Positions 25,617 to 35,013 are shown, numbered from the stretch's first letter. The stretch is DNA of 64,000 nt from Gracilibacillus halotolerans (GCF_014206945.1 NZ_JACHON010000001.1:431529-495528), one strand, 5' to 3'. Translations and numbers: made by a program. The notes: generated from the letters alone by a model not told the origin.

Positions 25617-25986
25617 ATTGCATTAATTTAAATTCAATATAATCCTCATCCTGTACTTCGTAACTAGATGCTCCTTCATTAACAACTTCCTCATTCACTT
25701 CAAAAACCCAAAAAATACTGTCCGATTCGTTTTGTGAATGACCTTCAATAGAAGTGATAAAACCACCTTGTTGAACTTCAACATCATAGTTAGCTTCTAG
25801 TATGTCTTGTAGTACTTGTCCTTCTTGTACTACCAAATCATCACTTGCAATCGTTGTATCATTTACTTCATCATATAGAGTAATCGTAACTTCTATATCA
25901 TCTTCAGTAGTAGTATCAGAACTACACCCTACTACAAATACACTAGTCAGAATTAATAGCAAGAATGCTATCGTACGGAATTTCAT
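25609..25986 (-). CDS. DUF4430 lipoprotein
   Basis: A 125-residue lipoprotein with lipobox VVGC (Cys21) and an acidic, small globular domain of the DUF4430 type (VTITLYDEVNDTTIASDDLVV...ILEANYDVEVQQGGFITSIEG...FWVFEVNEEVV...YEVQDEDYIEFKL). This domain resembles the C-terminal domain of transcobalamin and is often tied to ECF S components. It would sit on the outer face of the membrane and could pass a ligand to the S component encoded by the overlapping next gene. A good ribosome site (AAGGAGTAG) precedes the ATG. It occupies the resE position. Confidence 0.78.
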   Translation of the reverse strand: MKFRTIAFLLLILTSVFVVGCSSDTTTEDDIEVTITLYDEVNDTTIASDDLVVQEGQVLQDILEANYDVEVQQGGFITSIEGHSQNESDSIFWVFEVNEEVVNEGASSYEVQDEDYIEFKLMQFE

Positions 25987-26069
25987 TATTTACTACTCCT
26001 TTTTGTTTTGTATTATATGTAAAGTATTAGTTTTCACTTAATGGAACTACTTTCTTACTTATCATCAAA

Positions 26070-26098
26070 CTAGACTAACACTAATTAGGTTAGTCTAG
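26070..26098. promoter_or_regulatory. Perfect inverted repeat between resD and the DUF4430 gene
   Basis: Ten-base perfect arms CTAGACTAAC / GTTAGTCTAG around a 9-base loop. There is no T tract on either side, so it may be an operator for the DUF4430-ECF pair or only a weak resD terminator. Confidence 0.4.
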
Positions 26099-26145
26099 AT
26101 TAATAACAAAGCATATTTTCAGGAAAAGAGGATGTATATTACCCG

Positions 26146-26865
26146 TTAATTAGGAACTCCTTCAAATTTGTACCCTACTCCCCAAACGGTAACAATCATT
26201 TTCGAAGCTTCAGGGGATACCTTATTTAATTTTTCTCTAAGTCGTTTCACATGAGTATCTACCGTACGTAAATCCCCAAAAAATTCATACTCCCATACCT
26301 CTTTAAGCAATTCTTCTCTATCAAATACCGTATCTGGAGATTTAGCTAAAAATAAGAGTAGTTCATATTCTTTTGGCGTAAGATCGACTTCTTGATTGTT
26401 AGCCATCACTCGATGAGCATCATTGTCAATCATTAAGTGAGAGAATTGGATAATATCTCTTGGTCTATTTGTAGAACTTGAAGAGTGAATCGAATTCGTT
26501 CTTCTTAACAATGCCTTTACTCGAAGAACTACTTCCCTTGGACTGAAAGGCTTTACGATATAATCGTCCGTACCTGCCTCGAACCCATGGATCCTACTAA
26601 TTTCTTCACCTTTTGCCGTAAGCATAATAACTGGAGTAGATTTTTTTGCTCGTAACTCTTTACATACCTCTATTCCATCCATCTTTGGCATCATAACATC
26701 TAATAGTATTACATCAAAGTCTTCAGCTAATGCATAGCTTAGTCCCTCGTCTCCATCAGCTGCTTCAGTTATTTCAAAATTTTCTCGTTCTAAGTACATT
26801 CTTAATAGTCTTCTAATTCTATCTTCGTCATCAACAACTAGGATTTTTTTTGACTCTTCTAACAT
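26146..26865 (-). CDS. resD: Response regulator ResD
   Basis: OmpR/PhoB-type response regulator that in B. subtilis controls aerobic and anaerobic respiration genes with the kinase ResE. The 239-residue protein has a receiver domain with D56 as phosphoacceptor (VILLDVMMPKMDG), the conserved acidic pair at 12-13 and K in IVKPF, then a winged-helix DNA-binding domain (about 135-235, ending TVWGVGYKFEG). GGAGG is 9 bases before the ATG. It has its own promoter between resC and resD. No resE follows; the next gene is a DUF4430 lipoprotein. Confidence 0.95.
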   Translation of the reverse strand: MLEESKKILVVDDEDRIRRLLRMYLERENFEITEAADGDEGLSYALAEDFDVILLDVMMPKMDGIEVCKELRAKKSTPVIMLTAKGEEISRIHGFEAGTDDYIVKPFSPREVVLRVKALLRRTNSIHSSSSTNRPRDIIQFSHLMIDNDAHRVMANNQEVDLTPKEYELLLFLAKSPDTVFDREELLKEVWEYEFFGDLRTVDTHVKRLREKLNKVSPEASKMIVTVWGVGYKFEGVPN

Positions 26866-26897
26866 AATTTAATCCCTCCATCAACCCTGCTTACTCA

Positions 26898-26926
26898 AGT
26901 ATATATGGAAAAAGCACAAGTGACAA
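26898..26926 (-). promoter_or_regulatory. resD: resD promoter inside the resC terminator
   Basis: TTGTCA, exactly 17 bases, TATACT on the minus strand. The -35 lies in the loop and left arm of the resC terminator hairpin, so a promoter and a terminator share DNA. The expected leader is about 25-30 bases. Confidence 0.6.
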
Positions 26927-26946
26927 TTCTCACTTGTACTTTTCCC
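26907..26946 (-). terminator. resC: resC terminator
   Basis: Hairpin with arms GGAAAAG.ACAAGTGA / TCACTTGT.CTTTTTCC, 10 bases after the resC stop, with its T run (CTTTTTCC) inside the right arm. Confidence 0.7.
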
Positions 26947-26955
26947 GGAAATCGA

Positions 26956-28146
26956 CTATGCATACGAATGAAGACCAGCTAAAACGAGATTAACTACAAT
27001 GAGGTTAAACATAATAATAGCAAATCCTACAACAGCTAACCAAGCAGATTTCTCTCCATGCCATCCCCTTGATAAGCGTAAATGTAAGAATATAGCATAA
27101 AAGAACCAAGTAATAAGAGCCCATACCTCTTTTGGATCCCAGCCCCAATATCGATTCCAAGCTTCTTGAGCCCATATTGCAGCAAATATTAATCCACCTA
27201 AAGTAAATAAAGGAAAACCTATTGCTACTGCACGATAACATACTTCATCTAATAGTTGGAGATTAACCTTCTTCAACGTTGGTTGTAGAGCTGCACCAAT
27301 TCGCTTTCTAAGTATGAGTCTTGTTAGTAGGTAAAGAACTAATCCTCCTGCTAATGACCAAACAAGTGTATTCCACTTACGAGGTGCCTCTGCTCCTCGC
27401 ATCCATTCTGGAGTCGGAAGCCATGCATCCATACGGTCTTCGGTCAGTAGTTCTCCATCCTTAGGTCCAAAAATAGCGGGGAGATGATATTCAATTTCAA
27501 CTTGATTGTTATCAACTTCATATTCAAACGTTGCTTCATAATCTGCAATATTGAAAGCAGTTGTAATAATTACAAAGGCTAGTGTAGCAAAAAGAGAATA
27601 CATAATAATTTCTAACCACTTAGTTCTTGCAGTTGACTTAGATTGGTTAATATTTTTAATAAGATACAAAACACCTGCAACAAAACTAACTGCTAATATT
27701 GCCTCAGCTAAAGCGACTGTTGTCACATGAATCCATAGCCAATGACTCTTTAACGATGGTACTAGTGGTGTAATATCTCTAGGATACATGGCAGCATAGC
27801 CAATAATTAGAAGAGCTACTGGCAACGTGAACACACCTAGTATATCCAGTCTATAAATAAAATAGATGATAATAAATGCTAAGACAATCATCATACCGAA
27901 GAATGTAACAAACTCAAACATATTACTTACCGGTGCATGACCACTGGCCATCCAACGAGTAATGAAGTAACCTAGCTGTGTTAGAAAACCAAGTATAGTA
28001 GTTCCTATAGCTAGTTTATTAATTAACGAGAATTTTTTTTCTTTACGCTTATCTCTTATCGTAGCGGCAAATAAAACTGTTGCAATCAAATAGATTACAA
28101 AAGATGCATATAATAAGCCACCACTTATGGAAATTAATTGTTCCAT
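26956..28146 (-). CDS. resC: Cytochrome c biogenesis protein ResC (CcsA type)
   Basis: Polytopic membrane protein of 396 residues, part of the system II haem handling and ligation complex with ResB. The CcsA/CcmC-type tryptophan-rich motif [23 protein letters not shown] is present near 327-349, with conserved histidines on both sides ([25 protein letters not shown]). It joins haem to apocytochrome c outside the membrane. AGGAGG precedes the ATG, 29 bases after resB, so resA-resB-resC are one operon that ends at the terminator before resD. Confidence 0.95.
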   Translation of the reverse strand: MEQLISISGGLLYASFVIYLIATVLFAATIRDKRKEKKFSLINKLAIGTTILGFLTQLGYFITRWMASGHAPVSNMFEFVTFFGMMIVLAFIIIYFIYRLDILGVFTLPVALLIIGYAAMYPRDITPLVPSLKSHWLWIHVTTVALAEAILAVSFVAGVLYLIKNINQSKSTARTKWLEIIMYSLFATLAFVIITTAFNIADYEATFEYEVDNNQVEIEYHLPAIFGPKDGELLTEDRMDAWLPTPEWMRGAEAPRKWNTLVWSLAGGLVLYLLTRLILRKRIGAALQPTLKKVNLQLLDEVCYRAVAIGFPLFTLGGLIFAAIWAQEAWNRYWGWDPKEVWALITWFFYAIFLHLRLSRGWHGEKSAWLAVVGFAIIMFNLIVVNLVLAGLHSYA

Positions 28147-28175
28147 AGGCTTCCTCCTTCTACTACCAATGACAA

Positions 28176-29804
28176 TTACTTATCAGGTTCCATTTCTGTA
28201 TCTGTTTCTTGATCTACGACGTTCGCAATTGGTGTGCCATCCGTTAATTTTTCGAACTCTTTTGTTAATCCATACCAATTTTTATTCGTATGACATGCTA
28301 TGAGTAACTCATTTTCCTGTGGATGAATCCACATTCTTCGATGTGGCCAATACATACCTTGAACAACACCAATTAGAAAAATTATCGCTCCAATTGCAAC
28401 AATCGGTAGAGTTAGATCTTTTTTCACACTTAATCCTGATACATCCCTTACATCAAATCCTGTTAAACTGAGCTTGTAGTTATTAGTCTCATCTCCGGGT
28501 ATGTTTTGCCCAATAGCGAGAAAACTAACTTCTGGGTCTGTTTCACCGGGTGGATATACAAAAAATACAAATCCAGGATTTCTTGGAAAATTCGTTTGAG
28601 ATCGTGGTACACCATTTTCCATCGTATAATCAGGAAAATATTCGTTTAGCATAATCGTATATCCGTTATCAAACTGGTATTCTTTATTAGGATCTGTTAA
28701 ATCTACCGTTAATTCAGCAATTGCTACTTCATCCGAATCTTCTACTTCATGTAATTTAAATGACATCGATTGAAATTCGTTCTGCTGATAACTATCCTGA
28801 TACAAAGTGAGTCCTGCAACTTTTATCGGTTGATTTACACGAATGGAGCCTGATTGCACCTCTTGTAACTCAGGCTGCGCACCTACAACGTCTTTTGCAT
28901 CATCCTTGTAAATCGTCACGTCTGTTTGAAAATTCTTAGGAACTAATGAACCTGTTTGCTCTAAGGCATCTGCAAATTTTTCATCTTCTTCGTCTTGTCC
29001 ATAAATATCCATTATGAAGTCATGGTTTTCTATGTAATACTCTTGATTCGTTGCAGGTATAACAGCTGTGTCACCTTCTCGTATCCATAAAAATTCGTCT
29101 ACGTACATACCTGGTACGAAGCGAAGTAGCGTTCCTATTAGAAATACGATAAGACCGAAATGATTCACATACGGTCCCCATCTTGAAAAACGTCCTTTTT
29201 CAGCTAAGATATGACCATCTTTCTCATAAATTTTATATCTTTTCTTTTTTAATCTCTCAATGAATTGCTCTTTTTCTTCTTGCGTCACATGTACCGTGTG
29301 GCTCAAAAGTTTTTGGCGTTTTATGAATGATGGGTGTCTTTTCGGATTTTGATTTTTCAACGCTTTGTATAATGGTACTCCTCGATCAATACTCACGATA
29401 AATATAGAGATTCCTATTAGAGCTATGATTAACATATACCACCATGAACTATATAGCTCATGAAATCCTAATTGGTAATAGATAAGTCCTGTTATCCCGT
29501 ATTCTTGTTCATAATATTCCGATGGATTCACAGTTGGTGGTATGTACATTTGTTGCGGGTAGACTGTCCCTAATGCAGACGCAATTAGGGCAATTGCAAT
29601 TAAGGTTACGCCGATTTTGACCGATGAGAAAAAATTCCATACTTTATCAACGAACGATTTATTTCGAGTCTTAGACCGAATTGCCGCTCCATCATATCGC
29701 ATATTTAATAATTTTGTTTCATTTTTATTATCAAGAGGTTGACCACAATTGTTACAAATTGCAGTACCTGTTTGGTTTTCAGTTCCACAATGACCGCATT
29801 TCAT
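28176..29804 (-). CDS. resB: Cytochrome c biogenesis protein ResB
   Basis: Partner of ResC in system II cytochrome c assembly. The 542-residue protein, the same length as that of B. subtilis, begins with a zinc-ribbon-like CGHCG...CNNCG (residues 3-21) in the cytoplasm, has transmembrane helices near 61-80, 122-140 and 212-230, a large extracellular domain and a last helix near 472-490. It is thought to move haem across the membrane. It lies between resA and resC. Confidence 0.95.
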   Translation of the reverse strand: MKCGHCGTENQTGTAICNNCGQPLDNKNETKLLNMRYDGAAIRSKTRNKSFVDKVWNFFSSVKIGVTLIAIALIASALGTVYPQQMYIPPTVNPSEYYEQEYGITGLIYYQLGFHELYSSWWYMLIIALIGISIFIVSIDRGVPLYKALKNQNPKRHPSFIKRQKLLSHTVHVTQEEKEQFIERLKKKRYKIYEKDGHILAEKGRFSRWGPYVNHFGLIVFLIGTLLRFVPGMYVDEFLWIREGDTAVIPATNQEYYIENHDFIMDIYGQDEEDEKFADALEQTGSLVPKNFQTDVTIYKDDAKDVVGAQPELQEVQSGSIRVNQPIKVAGLTLYQDSYQQNEFQSMSFKLHEVEDSDEVAIAELTVDLTDPNKEYQFDNGYTIMLNEYFPDYTMENGVPRSQTNFPRNPGFVFFVYPPGETDPEVSFLAIGQNIPGDETNNYKLSLTGFDVRDVSGLSVKKDLTLPIVAIGAIIFLIGVVQGMYWPHRRMWIHPQENELLIACHTNKNWYGLTKEFEKLTDGTPIANVVDQETDTEMEPDK

Positions 29805-29828
29805 ATAAATTCACCTAATCCCCTTTTG

Positions 29829-30401
29829 TTAACTAGGTTCGATTTGTTGTAAGTAACCTTCAAGCTTTTCTAATGTTAATTCACCAATAACACGCTCCAC
29901 TACAACTCCATTTTCATCAATAAAATAGGAAGTTGGTAATGGAATTACTCCGTAATGATCTAGCACAGCACTTCTATTATCATGTAAGATAGGAAACGTT
30001 AAATCATATCGGTCAACAAAGTTTTGAATTACGAGCTCTGTTGCATCTACACTCACAGCGACGATTTCTACTCCTCTTTCCTTATACTCAGGATATAGAG
30101 ACTCCATATAAGGCATTTCTTTTTCACAAGGTTCACAGTAAGTTGCCCAAAAATTAAGCATTACCCCTTTACCTTCAAGGTCGGAAAGCTGTAAGACCTC
30201 TCCTTCTACATTTCGAACTTGAGGTAATTCAAAGTTAGGTGCCTTGTCCCCTACATCGACTGCTTTACTGTCTTCTTTAAGATTAGATACAATAGCAAAT
30301 ACAAGCGCTCCAAATAAAACACAGAGAATGACCGTTCGAAAAATAAACCTATTTCTTTTTTTACGCCGTTTTTTAACGTTAGCAGCATTAATCTTATCCA
30401 A
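29829..30401 (-). CDS. resA: Thiol-disulfide oxidoreductase ResA
   Basis: Membrane-anchored thioredoxin-like protein, facing out, that reduces the CXXCH cysteines of apocytochrome c before haem is attached. It has one N-terminal helix (about 18-38) after a very basic start (KKRRKKRNR), then an AhpC-TSA/Redoxin domain with the active site WATYCEPC (C89, C92), including the Glu typical of ResA, and the cis-proline segment PLPTSYFI. The start is TTG with GGGGTGAG upstream. First gene of resABC, in the usual order after rluB. Confidence 0.95.
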   Translation of the reverse strand: MDKINAANVKKRRKKRNRFIFRTVILCVLFGALVFAIVSNLKEDSKAVDVGDKAPNFELPQVRNVEGEVLQLSDLEGKGVMLNFWATYCEPCEKEMPYMESLYPEYKERGVEIVAVSVDATELVIQNFVDRYDLTFPILHDNRSAVLDHYGVIPLPTSYFIDENGVVVERVIGELTLEKLEGYLQQIEPS

Positions 30402-30467
30402 AGTTCACTCACCCCTTGCCCATTGTACCATTCAAGATGTTAGGAAAATGTGACAGATATCCAACAT

Positions 30468-31190
30468 TTATTTTGCTAAATTAAGTAAATCCGCTACTTC
30501 CTGTGGAGTTAATTCTCGATATTCTCCTGGTTGTAGCCCTTCAAGAGTTAAAAAACCAAATTTTTCACGTTTTAACTTCATCACGGGTGTATGAATCGCA
30601 TCAAACATTCTTCTCACTTGGCGGTTCTTACCTTGGTGTAACGTTAGCTTAACAATAGCAGTGTTTTTCTTTCGATCTACCGATTTTATTTTTACATAAA
30701 CCGCCTTTAGAGTTTCCCCTTCACTTCTAATTCCTTTTTTAAATAACTCCAGACCTCTTTTGTCTGGAATACCTTTTGTTTTCACAACATACTCTTTATT
30801 AATACGACGACTAGGATGTAATAATTGGTTCGTAAAATCACCGTCGTTCGTTAGTAACAGTAAACCGGAAGTATCATAATCTAGCCGTCCAACTGGATAG
30901 ATTCTTTCCTCGATCTCTGGTAAATAGTCAAGTACGATTTTACGATTACTTTCATCCTTTACGCTCGAAATAACTCCACGCGGTTTATATAATACATAGT
31001 ATACAAGCTTTTCTTTTTCAATTGGTATACCCTCAACGCTTATTTCGTCTTTTGAAGTGACCTTTGTCCCTAATTCTGTCACTTTTTTACCATTTACTAC
31101 AACTTTGCCATCCAGAATAAGTTGTTCTGCTTTTCTTCTTGAAGCCACTCCACTTCTAGCAATCACTTTCTGTAGTCGTTCTTCATTCAT
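30468..31190 (-). CDS. rluB: 23S rRNA pseudouridine synthase RluB
   Basis: Makes pseudouridine in helix 89 of 23S rRNA (2605 region). The 240-residue protein has an N-terminal S4 RNA-binding domain (residues 1-60, LQKVIARSGVASRRKAEQLI) and the RsuA-type catalytic motif VGRLDYDTSGLLLLTNDG (catalytic Asp in GRLD), with the C-terminal RQVRRMFDAI. GAGGAGCG precedes the ATG. It lies upstream of resA, as in B. subtilis. Confidence 0.95.
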   Translation of the reverse strand: MNEERLQKVIARSGVASRRKAEQLILDGKVVVNGKKVTELGTKVTSKDEISVEGIPIEKEKLVYYVLYKPRGVISSVKDESNRKIVLDYLPEIEERIYPVGRLDYDTSGLLLLTNDGDFTNQLLHPSRRINKEYVVKTKGIPDKRGLELFKKGIRSEGETLKAVYVKIKSVDRKKNTAIVKLTLHQGKNRQVRRMFDAIHTPVMKLKREKFGFLTLEGLQPGEYRELTPQEVADLLNLAK

Positions 31191-31232
31191 AGGTATACGC
31201 TCCTCATTTCTGAGTATTCTATAAGGTCTATT

Positions 31233-31266
31233 AATAAATAAATAGTAGCGTTCTAAAACGCTACTA
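31233..31266 (-). terminator. spmB: spmB terminator overlapping its stop codon
   Basis: Perfect 10-base arms TAGTAGCGTT / AACGCTACTA with a 4-base loop, followed by TTTATTTATT on the minus strand. The left arm contains the spmB TAG stop. Confidence 0.85.
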
Positions 31267-31797
31267 TAAAAATAGCCAGGTAACGATAATTACCGACATT
31301 ATTATACCAATAAAATCTGCGATCAGTCCAACTTTTAACGCTTCGCCCATTTTCTTAACGCCTACTGCACCAAAGTATACGGTTAAAATGTAGAGAGTAG
31401 TATCCGTGCTTCCTTGCATAGTAGAAGCTAGTCTGCCAATAAAAGAGTCTGGGCCATACGTTTGAATGATTTCTGCCGTTACTCCAAGTGCAGCTGTACC
31501 CGATATGGATCGTATCAACGCAAGCGGCGCTACTTCTGAAGGAAAGCCTATTTTATCAAGGACTGGGTCAAGTAACCCGATAAAGGCATCCATTGCCCCT
31601 GAACTCCTTAATATACCTATAGCAACCATCATTCCTAATAAAAAGGGAAGTAAAGAAACTGACATTTTCAGTCCTTCCTTCCCTCCTTCAACAAAAGCCT
31701 CATAAGCAGGTACTTTTTTAATTAGAGCGATAATCAATATAAAACAAATCGTAACCGGAATTATCCATATACTAATAGTAGTTATCACTTCAACCAT
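31264..31797 (-). CDS. spmB: Spore maturation protein B
   Basis: Membrane protein with nucleoside-recognition (Gate) domain topology, needed with SpmA for dehydration of the spore core. The 177-residue protein has about five helices and the motif IRSISGTAALGVTAE near 110-124. It overlaps spmA by 8 bases and is the last gene of dacB-spmA-spmB. AAGGTGAAG is placed before the ATG. Confidence 0.94.
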   Translation of the reverse strand: MVEVITTISIWIIPVTICFILIIALIKKVPAYEAFVEGGKEGLKMSVSLLPFLLGMMVAIGILRSSGAMDAFIGLLDPVLDKIGFPSEVAPLALIRSISGTAALGVTAEIIQTYGPDSFIGRLASTMQGSTDTTLYILTVYFGAVGVKKMGEALKVGLIADFIGIIMSVIIVTWLFL

Positions 31798-32383
31798 TGC
31801 GATGCTTCACCTTCCTTTTGGAACGGAGGTATCTATCAATCATAATAGCGGCTATCGTCGTACAAATCGATGCTAGAATAGTACTGCCTACAATCTCAGT
31901 AGGATTAGCAGAACCGTACTGCATTCGTATTGCAATGACAGTAGTTGGTATAAGTGTAATGCTTGATGTGTTAATAATAAGAAATGTAATCATTGAATTA
32001 CTAGCTTTATCTGTACCTTCTAATTTCTTCAATTCATGCATCGCTTTGATTCCCATTGGTGTTGCAGCATTTCCTAAGCCGAATAAATTTGCACTGAAAT
32101 TGGCCAATATATATCCCATAGCCGGATGATTATCAGGAATTTCAGGAAATAGTTTCTTTACAATTGGCCGAAACAGTTTGGACAATCCATTCAATAATCC
32201 TGCTTTTTCGGCTATTCGCATCATTCCTAACCAGAAAATAAGTACACTACACAGACTAATGACTAATGTAATTGTGTCAGCAGCACTGTCAAAGATAGCC
32301 TCATTAACCTGGTCCATCGTCCCATTGACCATGGCATAAAGAATTCCAATAATCGCCATCAACGCCCAAACGATATTAACCAT
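31790..32383 (-). CDS. spmA: Spore maturation protein A
   Basis: Partner of SpmB in spore core dehydration. The 197-residue polytopic membrane protein has a Gate/nucleoside-recognition domain with LFGLGNAATPMGIKAM near 103-118. A GTG at 32392 opens the frame, but the ATG at 32383 has GGTG at a usable distance and gives the family start MVNIVWALM. It overlaps dacB by 8 bases. Confidence 0.94.
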   Translation of the reverse strand: MVNIVWALMAIIGILYAMVNGTMDQVNEAIFDSAADTITLVISLCSVLIFWLGMMRIAEKAGLLNGLSKLFRPIVKKLFPEIPDNHPAMGYILANFSANLFGLGNAATPMGIKAMHELKKLEGTDKASNSMITFLIINTSSITLIPTTVIAIRMQYGSANPTEIVGSTILASICTTIAAIMIDRYLRSKRKVKHRNG

Positions 32384-33488
32384 CTTTATCACCAGAAGAA
32401 TGTTGGAACATATTAAATAAGCGATCTATCCAGCCTTCTTTTTCCTCTTTCCCTCGATTTGCTCCCTCTACTTCATAAATAGGCACTTGGGCAATTTTTT
32501 CCCCATTTAAATAAAATACTTTTTCACCAATTTTATTAAATGGCAACGTATTCTCTGTTAAAAACGTCTGACTTTCTACTTGTTCTAATTCTTCATTCGT
32601 AAGAGGATAGTATACCATCTCCTCTATTTTACCCTTCTGAATCGTTTCCGTATCATCAACTTGCCATGGGAATATCCCTTTCTCTTGTATCTTCTGTAAA
32701 GGATAATGGTCAAACCCGTATTCAAACATAGATATGTGATCGTTCCAATCACTCGGAGCATCAATGGTTACAGCAATTAAAGTTTGGCCACTTTTTTCTG
32801 CTGTTGTCACTAAGGTTCTACCAGCAGCTTTTGTAAAACCTGTTTTGCCACCAGTGCAATGTTCGTACAGTTGAGTTAGTAACTTGTTCTTATTAGTCCA
32901 AGAATAATGCTTTCCTTCTGGTTTATAGTTCTTAGTCGACGATATTTCTTGAAATATCTCATTTTGTGAAGCATAACGCATTAACAGAGCCATATCATAA
33001 GCTGATGAATAATGCGTTTCGGAGTCTAAGCCATGTGGATTATCAAAATGTGTATTTGCCATTCCAAGCCATCTTGCTTTCTCATTCATTAAATAAACAA
33101 ATCCTTCCTCACTTTCACCGACATGTTCACTAATTGCTACTGCTGCGTCATTTCCTGAACGAAGCATGAGACCATATACTAATTCTTCTAAAGTATATTG
33201 ATCGCCTTCTTGTAGATATATAGAGGAACCCTCTGTATAAATTGCATTCTGGCTGATTTTCACTTTTTCGGCTAACTTCCCTGATTCAATCGCAATTATT
33301 GCAGTCATGATTTTTGTAATACTTGCAATTAATTCAGGGTTGTCCGCATTTTTTTCATACAATACTCGGCCTGTAGTTTGGTCCATTAAAATAGCACTTT
33401 GAGCTGAGACGGATACAGAAGCATGGGATATAGGAGGAACTAAATTAAAAACAAGGAGCATTAAACAAAAAGAAACTATTAAACGCAA
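32376..33488 (-). CDS. dacB: Sporulation D-alanyl-D-alanine carboxypeptidase DacB (PBP5*)
   Basis: Trims pentapeptides in the spore cortex and so limits its cross-linking. It has a signal peptide (to about residue 23, ISHA), then the class C-type DD-peptidase domain with the SITK catalytic tetrad start (S56, K59), RSGND and GGKTGFT, and a C-terminal PBP5-type domain. The longest frame starts 22 codons earlier, but that segment contains a sigma-E promoter; GAGGTG precedes the TTG at 33488, which gives MRLIVSFCLM. First gene of the dacB-spmAB operon. Confidence 0.95.
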   Translation of the reverse strand: MRLIVSFCLMLLVFNLVPPISHASVSVSAQSAILMDQTTGRVLYEKNADNPELIASITKIMTAIIAIESGKLAEKVKISQNAIYTEGSSIYLQEGDQYTLEELVYGLMLRSGNDAAVAISEHVGESEEGFVYLMNEKARWLGMANTHFDNPHGLDSETHYSSAYDMALLMRYASQNEIFQEISSTKNYKPEGKHYSWTNKNKLLTQLYEHCTGGKTGFTKAAGRTLVTTAEKSGQTLIAVTIDAPSDWNDHISMFEYGFDHYPLQKIQEKGIFPWQVDDTETIQKGKIEEMVYYPLTNEELEQVESQTFLTENTLPFNKIGEKVFYLNGEKIAQVPIYEVEGANRGKEEKEGWIDRLFNMFQHSSGDKDG

Positions 33489-33524
33489 AGGCTCACCTCT
33501 TTTGCTGACATACGATTTTTTAAC

Positions 33525-33552
33525 ATTGTATGCGAAAAAGACAAGCATATGC
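33525..33552 (-). promoter_or_regulatory. dacB: Candidate sigma-E promoter of dacB-spmAB
   Basis: GCATATG, 13 bases, then CATACAAT (a full match to the sigma-E -10 CATACAHT) on the minus strand, 36 bases before the TTG start of dacB. The B. subtilis operon is sigma-E dependent. Confidence 0.65.
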
Positions 33553-33616
33553 ATTTAATAGTTTATTTCTCATAACGTAAATATCTCTTTATTAATTCCT
33601 TGTGTAACAACCGACA

Positions 33617-34219
33617 CTAAGAATTTTCATCACTCTCAGGTTGATTGAGTTTATCCAATCGATCAAAAAACAAATCTGCTTCCTCCACCATATCCAATTC
33701 TGAAAAATTATCTGGTAAAGGAGGTAAATCTTCTATTGAACGAAGTCCAAAATAAGTTAGAAAATCAACTGTAGTACCATAAAGTATTGGTCTTCCTACA
33801 CTATCTTTCCTTCCAACTTCTTCAATGAGTGCTCTTTGAATCAATGTTTGGATTGGTCGATCGCTCTTAACTCCCCTAATCTCTTCAATTTCAATTCTCG
33901 TTATTGGTTGTAAATAAGCAATGATGGCTAACGCTTCTAGTGCGGCTTGTGATAATTTGGAATTAAGTCTTGCTTCTTTGAATTTACTATAATATTCACT
34001 ATGCTCTGGCTTAGTCGTTAGAAATAGTAATTCTTGAGATTCGATAAGCATAAAACCTCTGTTTGTTTGTTCGTATTCGTATTTTAATTCTTCTAGCAAA
34101 TGGTGTAGCATATCCTTGTCTAATTCTAAGACTTTTTGAATATCCTTTTTCGTAATACCTTCATCACCAGATGCAAATACTAATCCTTCTATAACAGCTT
34201 TAATTTCATGTAGTTGCAC
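33617..34219 (-). CDS. scpB: Segregation and condensation protein B
   Basis: Kleisin-associated (kite) subunit of the SMC-ScpAB condensin, which organises and separates newly copied chromosomes. The 200-residue protein has two winged-helix domains (about 5-75 and 85-165, LSQAALEALAIIAYLQPITRIEIEEIRG) and an acidic C-terminal tail. The frame is open to 34237, but GGAGG is 8 bases before the GTG at 34219, which gives MQLHEIKAVIEGL, close to other ScpB starts. It follows scpA by 22 bases. Confidence 0.94.
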   Translation of the reverse strand: MQLHEIKAVIEGLVFASGDEGITKKDIQKVLELDKDMLHHLLEELKYEYEQTNRGFMLIESQELLFLTTKPEHSEYYSKFKEARLNSKLSQAALEALAIIAYLQPITRIEIEEIRGVKSDRPIQTLIQRALIEEVGRKDSVGRPILYGTTVDFLTYFGLRSIEDLPPLPDNFSELDMVEEADLFFDRLDKLNQPESDENS

Positions 34220-34241
34220 TTCCGGTTCCTCCATCATTTCT

Positions 34242-34964
34242 CTAATCTTTCAAGCGCACTATAATATCCTCAAAATGCTCCGCCTGGTAGCATTCTACCT
34301 TATGTAGTTTCATTAACTCTAACAATGCGATAAATGTTGCCACAATATAGGTTCTCGTAATGACTGGGAATAGCTGATAAAAGGAGATGCCTTCACGCTT
34401 TGTTTTAACTTGTTGTAGCACCTCATCCATCCGCTGTTCAATTGGAATTTCTTGTTTTTGGACAGATGTTTCTAATGGTCTCGTCCATTTTCTTCTTTCT
34501 GTAATTTTAGCTATCGCACCTATGATATCATAGATGTCTGCTGATTGACGTTGGACGATTCTTTCATCTGAATCAACTTGAATAGGCGGGCGTGTCCAAA
34601 TTTGACTATGTTCCAGTTCTCTACCTTTGAGATGCGTAGCGGCGTCCTTGAATTTCCGATACTCGATTAGTCGATTCATCAATTCTTCTCGTGGATCTTC
34701 CTCATATTCATCATCTAGCGTTACTTCTTGTTTCGGTAGTAACATTTTACTTTTAATCTCTAAAAGTGTTGCTGCTATAACCAAATATTCGCTTGCGATA
34801 TTTAATTCTAACTCCTGCATTGCGTGAATATATTCCATATATTGTGCAGTAATTTGTGCGACAGGTATATCATATATATCAATCTCATATTTATTAATTA
34901 AATGAAGTAGCAAATCTAAAGGACCTTCAAAACTGTCTAACTTTACTTCATATCGCAAAGTCAT
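34242..34964 (-). CDS. scpA: Segregation and condensation protein A (kleisin)
   Basis: Kleisin that links the heads of the SMC dimer and binds ScpB. The N-terminal motif is YEVKLDSFEGPLDLLLHLI (4-22), followed by the helical middle (ASEYLVIAATLLEIKSKMLLP) and a C-terminal winged helix. At 240 residues it is slightly shorter than the 251 of B. subtilis. AAGGGGAAGGG precedes the ATG. First gene of scpAB. Confidence 0.95.
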   Translation of the reverse strand: MTLRYEVKLDSFEGPLDLLLHLINKYEIDIYDIPVAQITAQYMEYIHAMQELELNIASEYLVIAATLLEIKSKMLLPKQEVTLDDEYEEDPREELMNRLIEYRKFKDAATHLKGRELEHSQIWTRPPIQVDSDERIVQRQSADIYDIIGAIAKITERRKWTRPLETSVQKQEIPIEQRMDEVLQQVKTKREGISFYQLFPVITRTYIVATFIALLELMKLHKVECYQAEHFEDIIVRLKD

Positions 34965-35013
34965 TTTCCCTTCCCCTTTACTAAAACAGCCATAATTTAT
35001 TACAAACGCCTAT

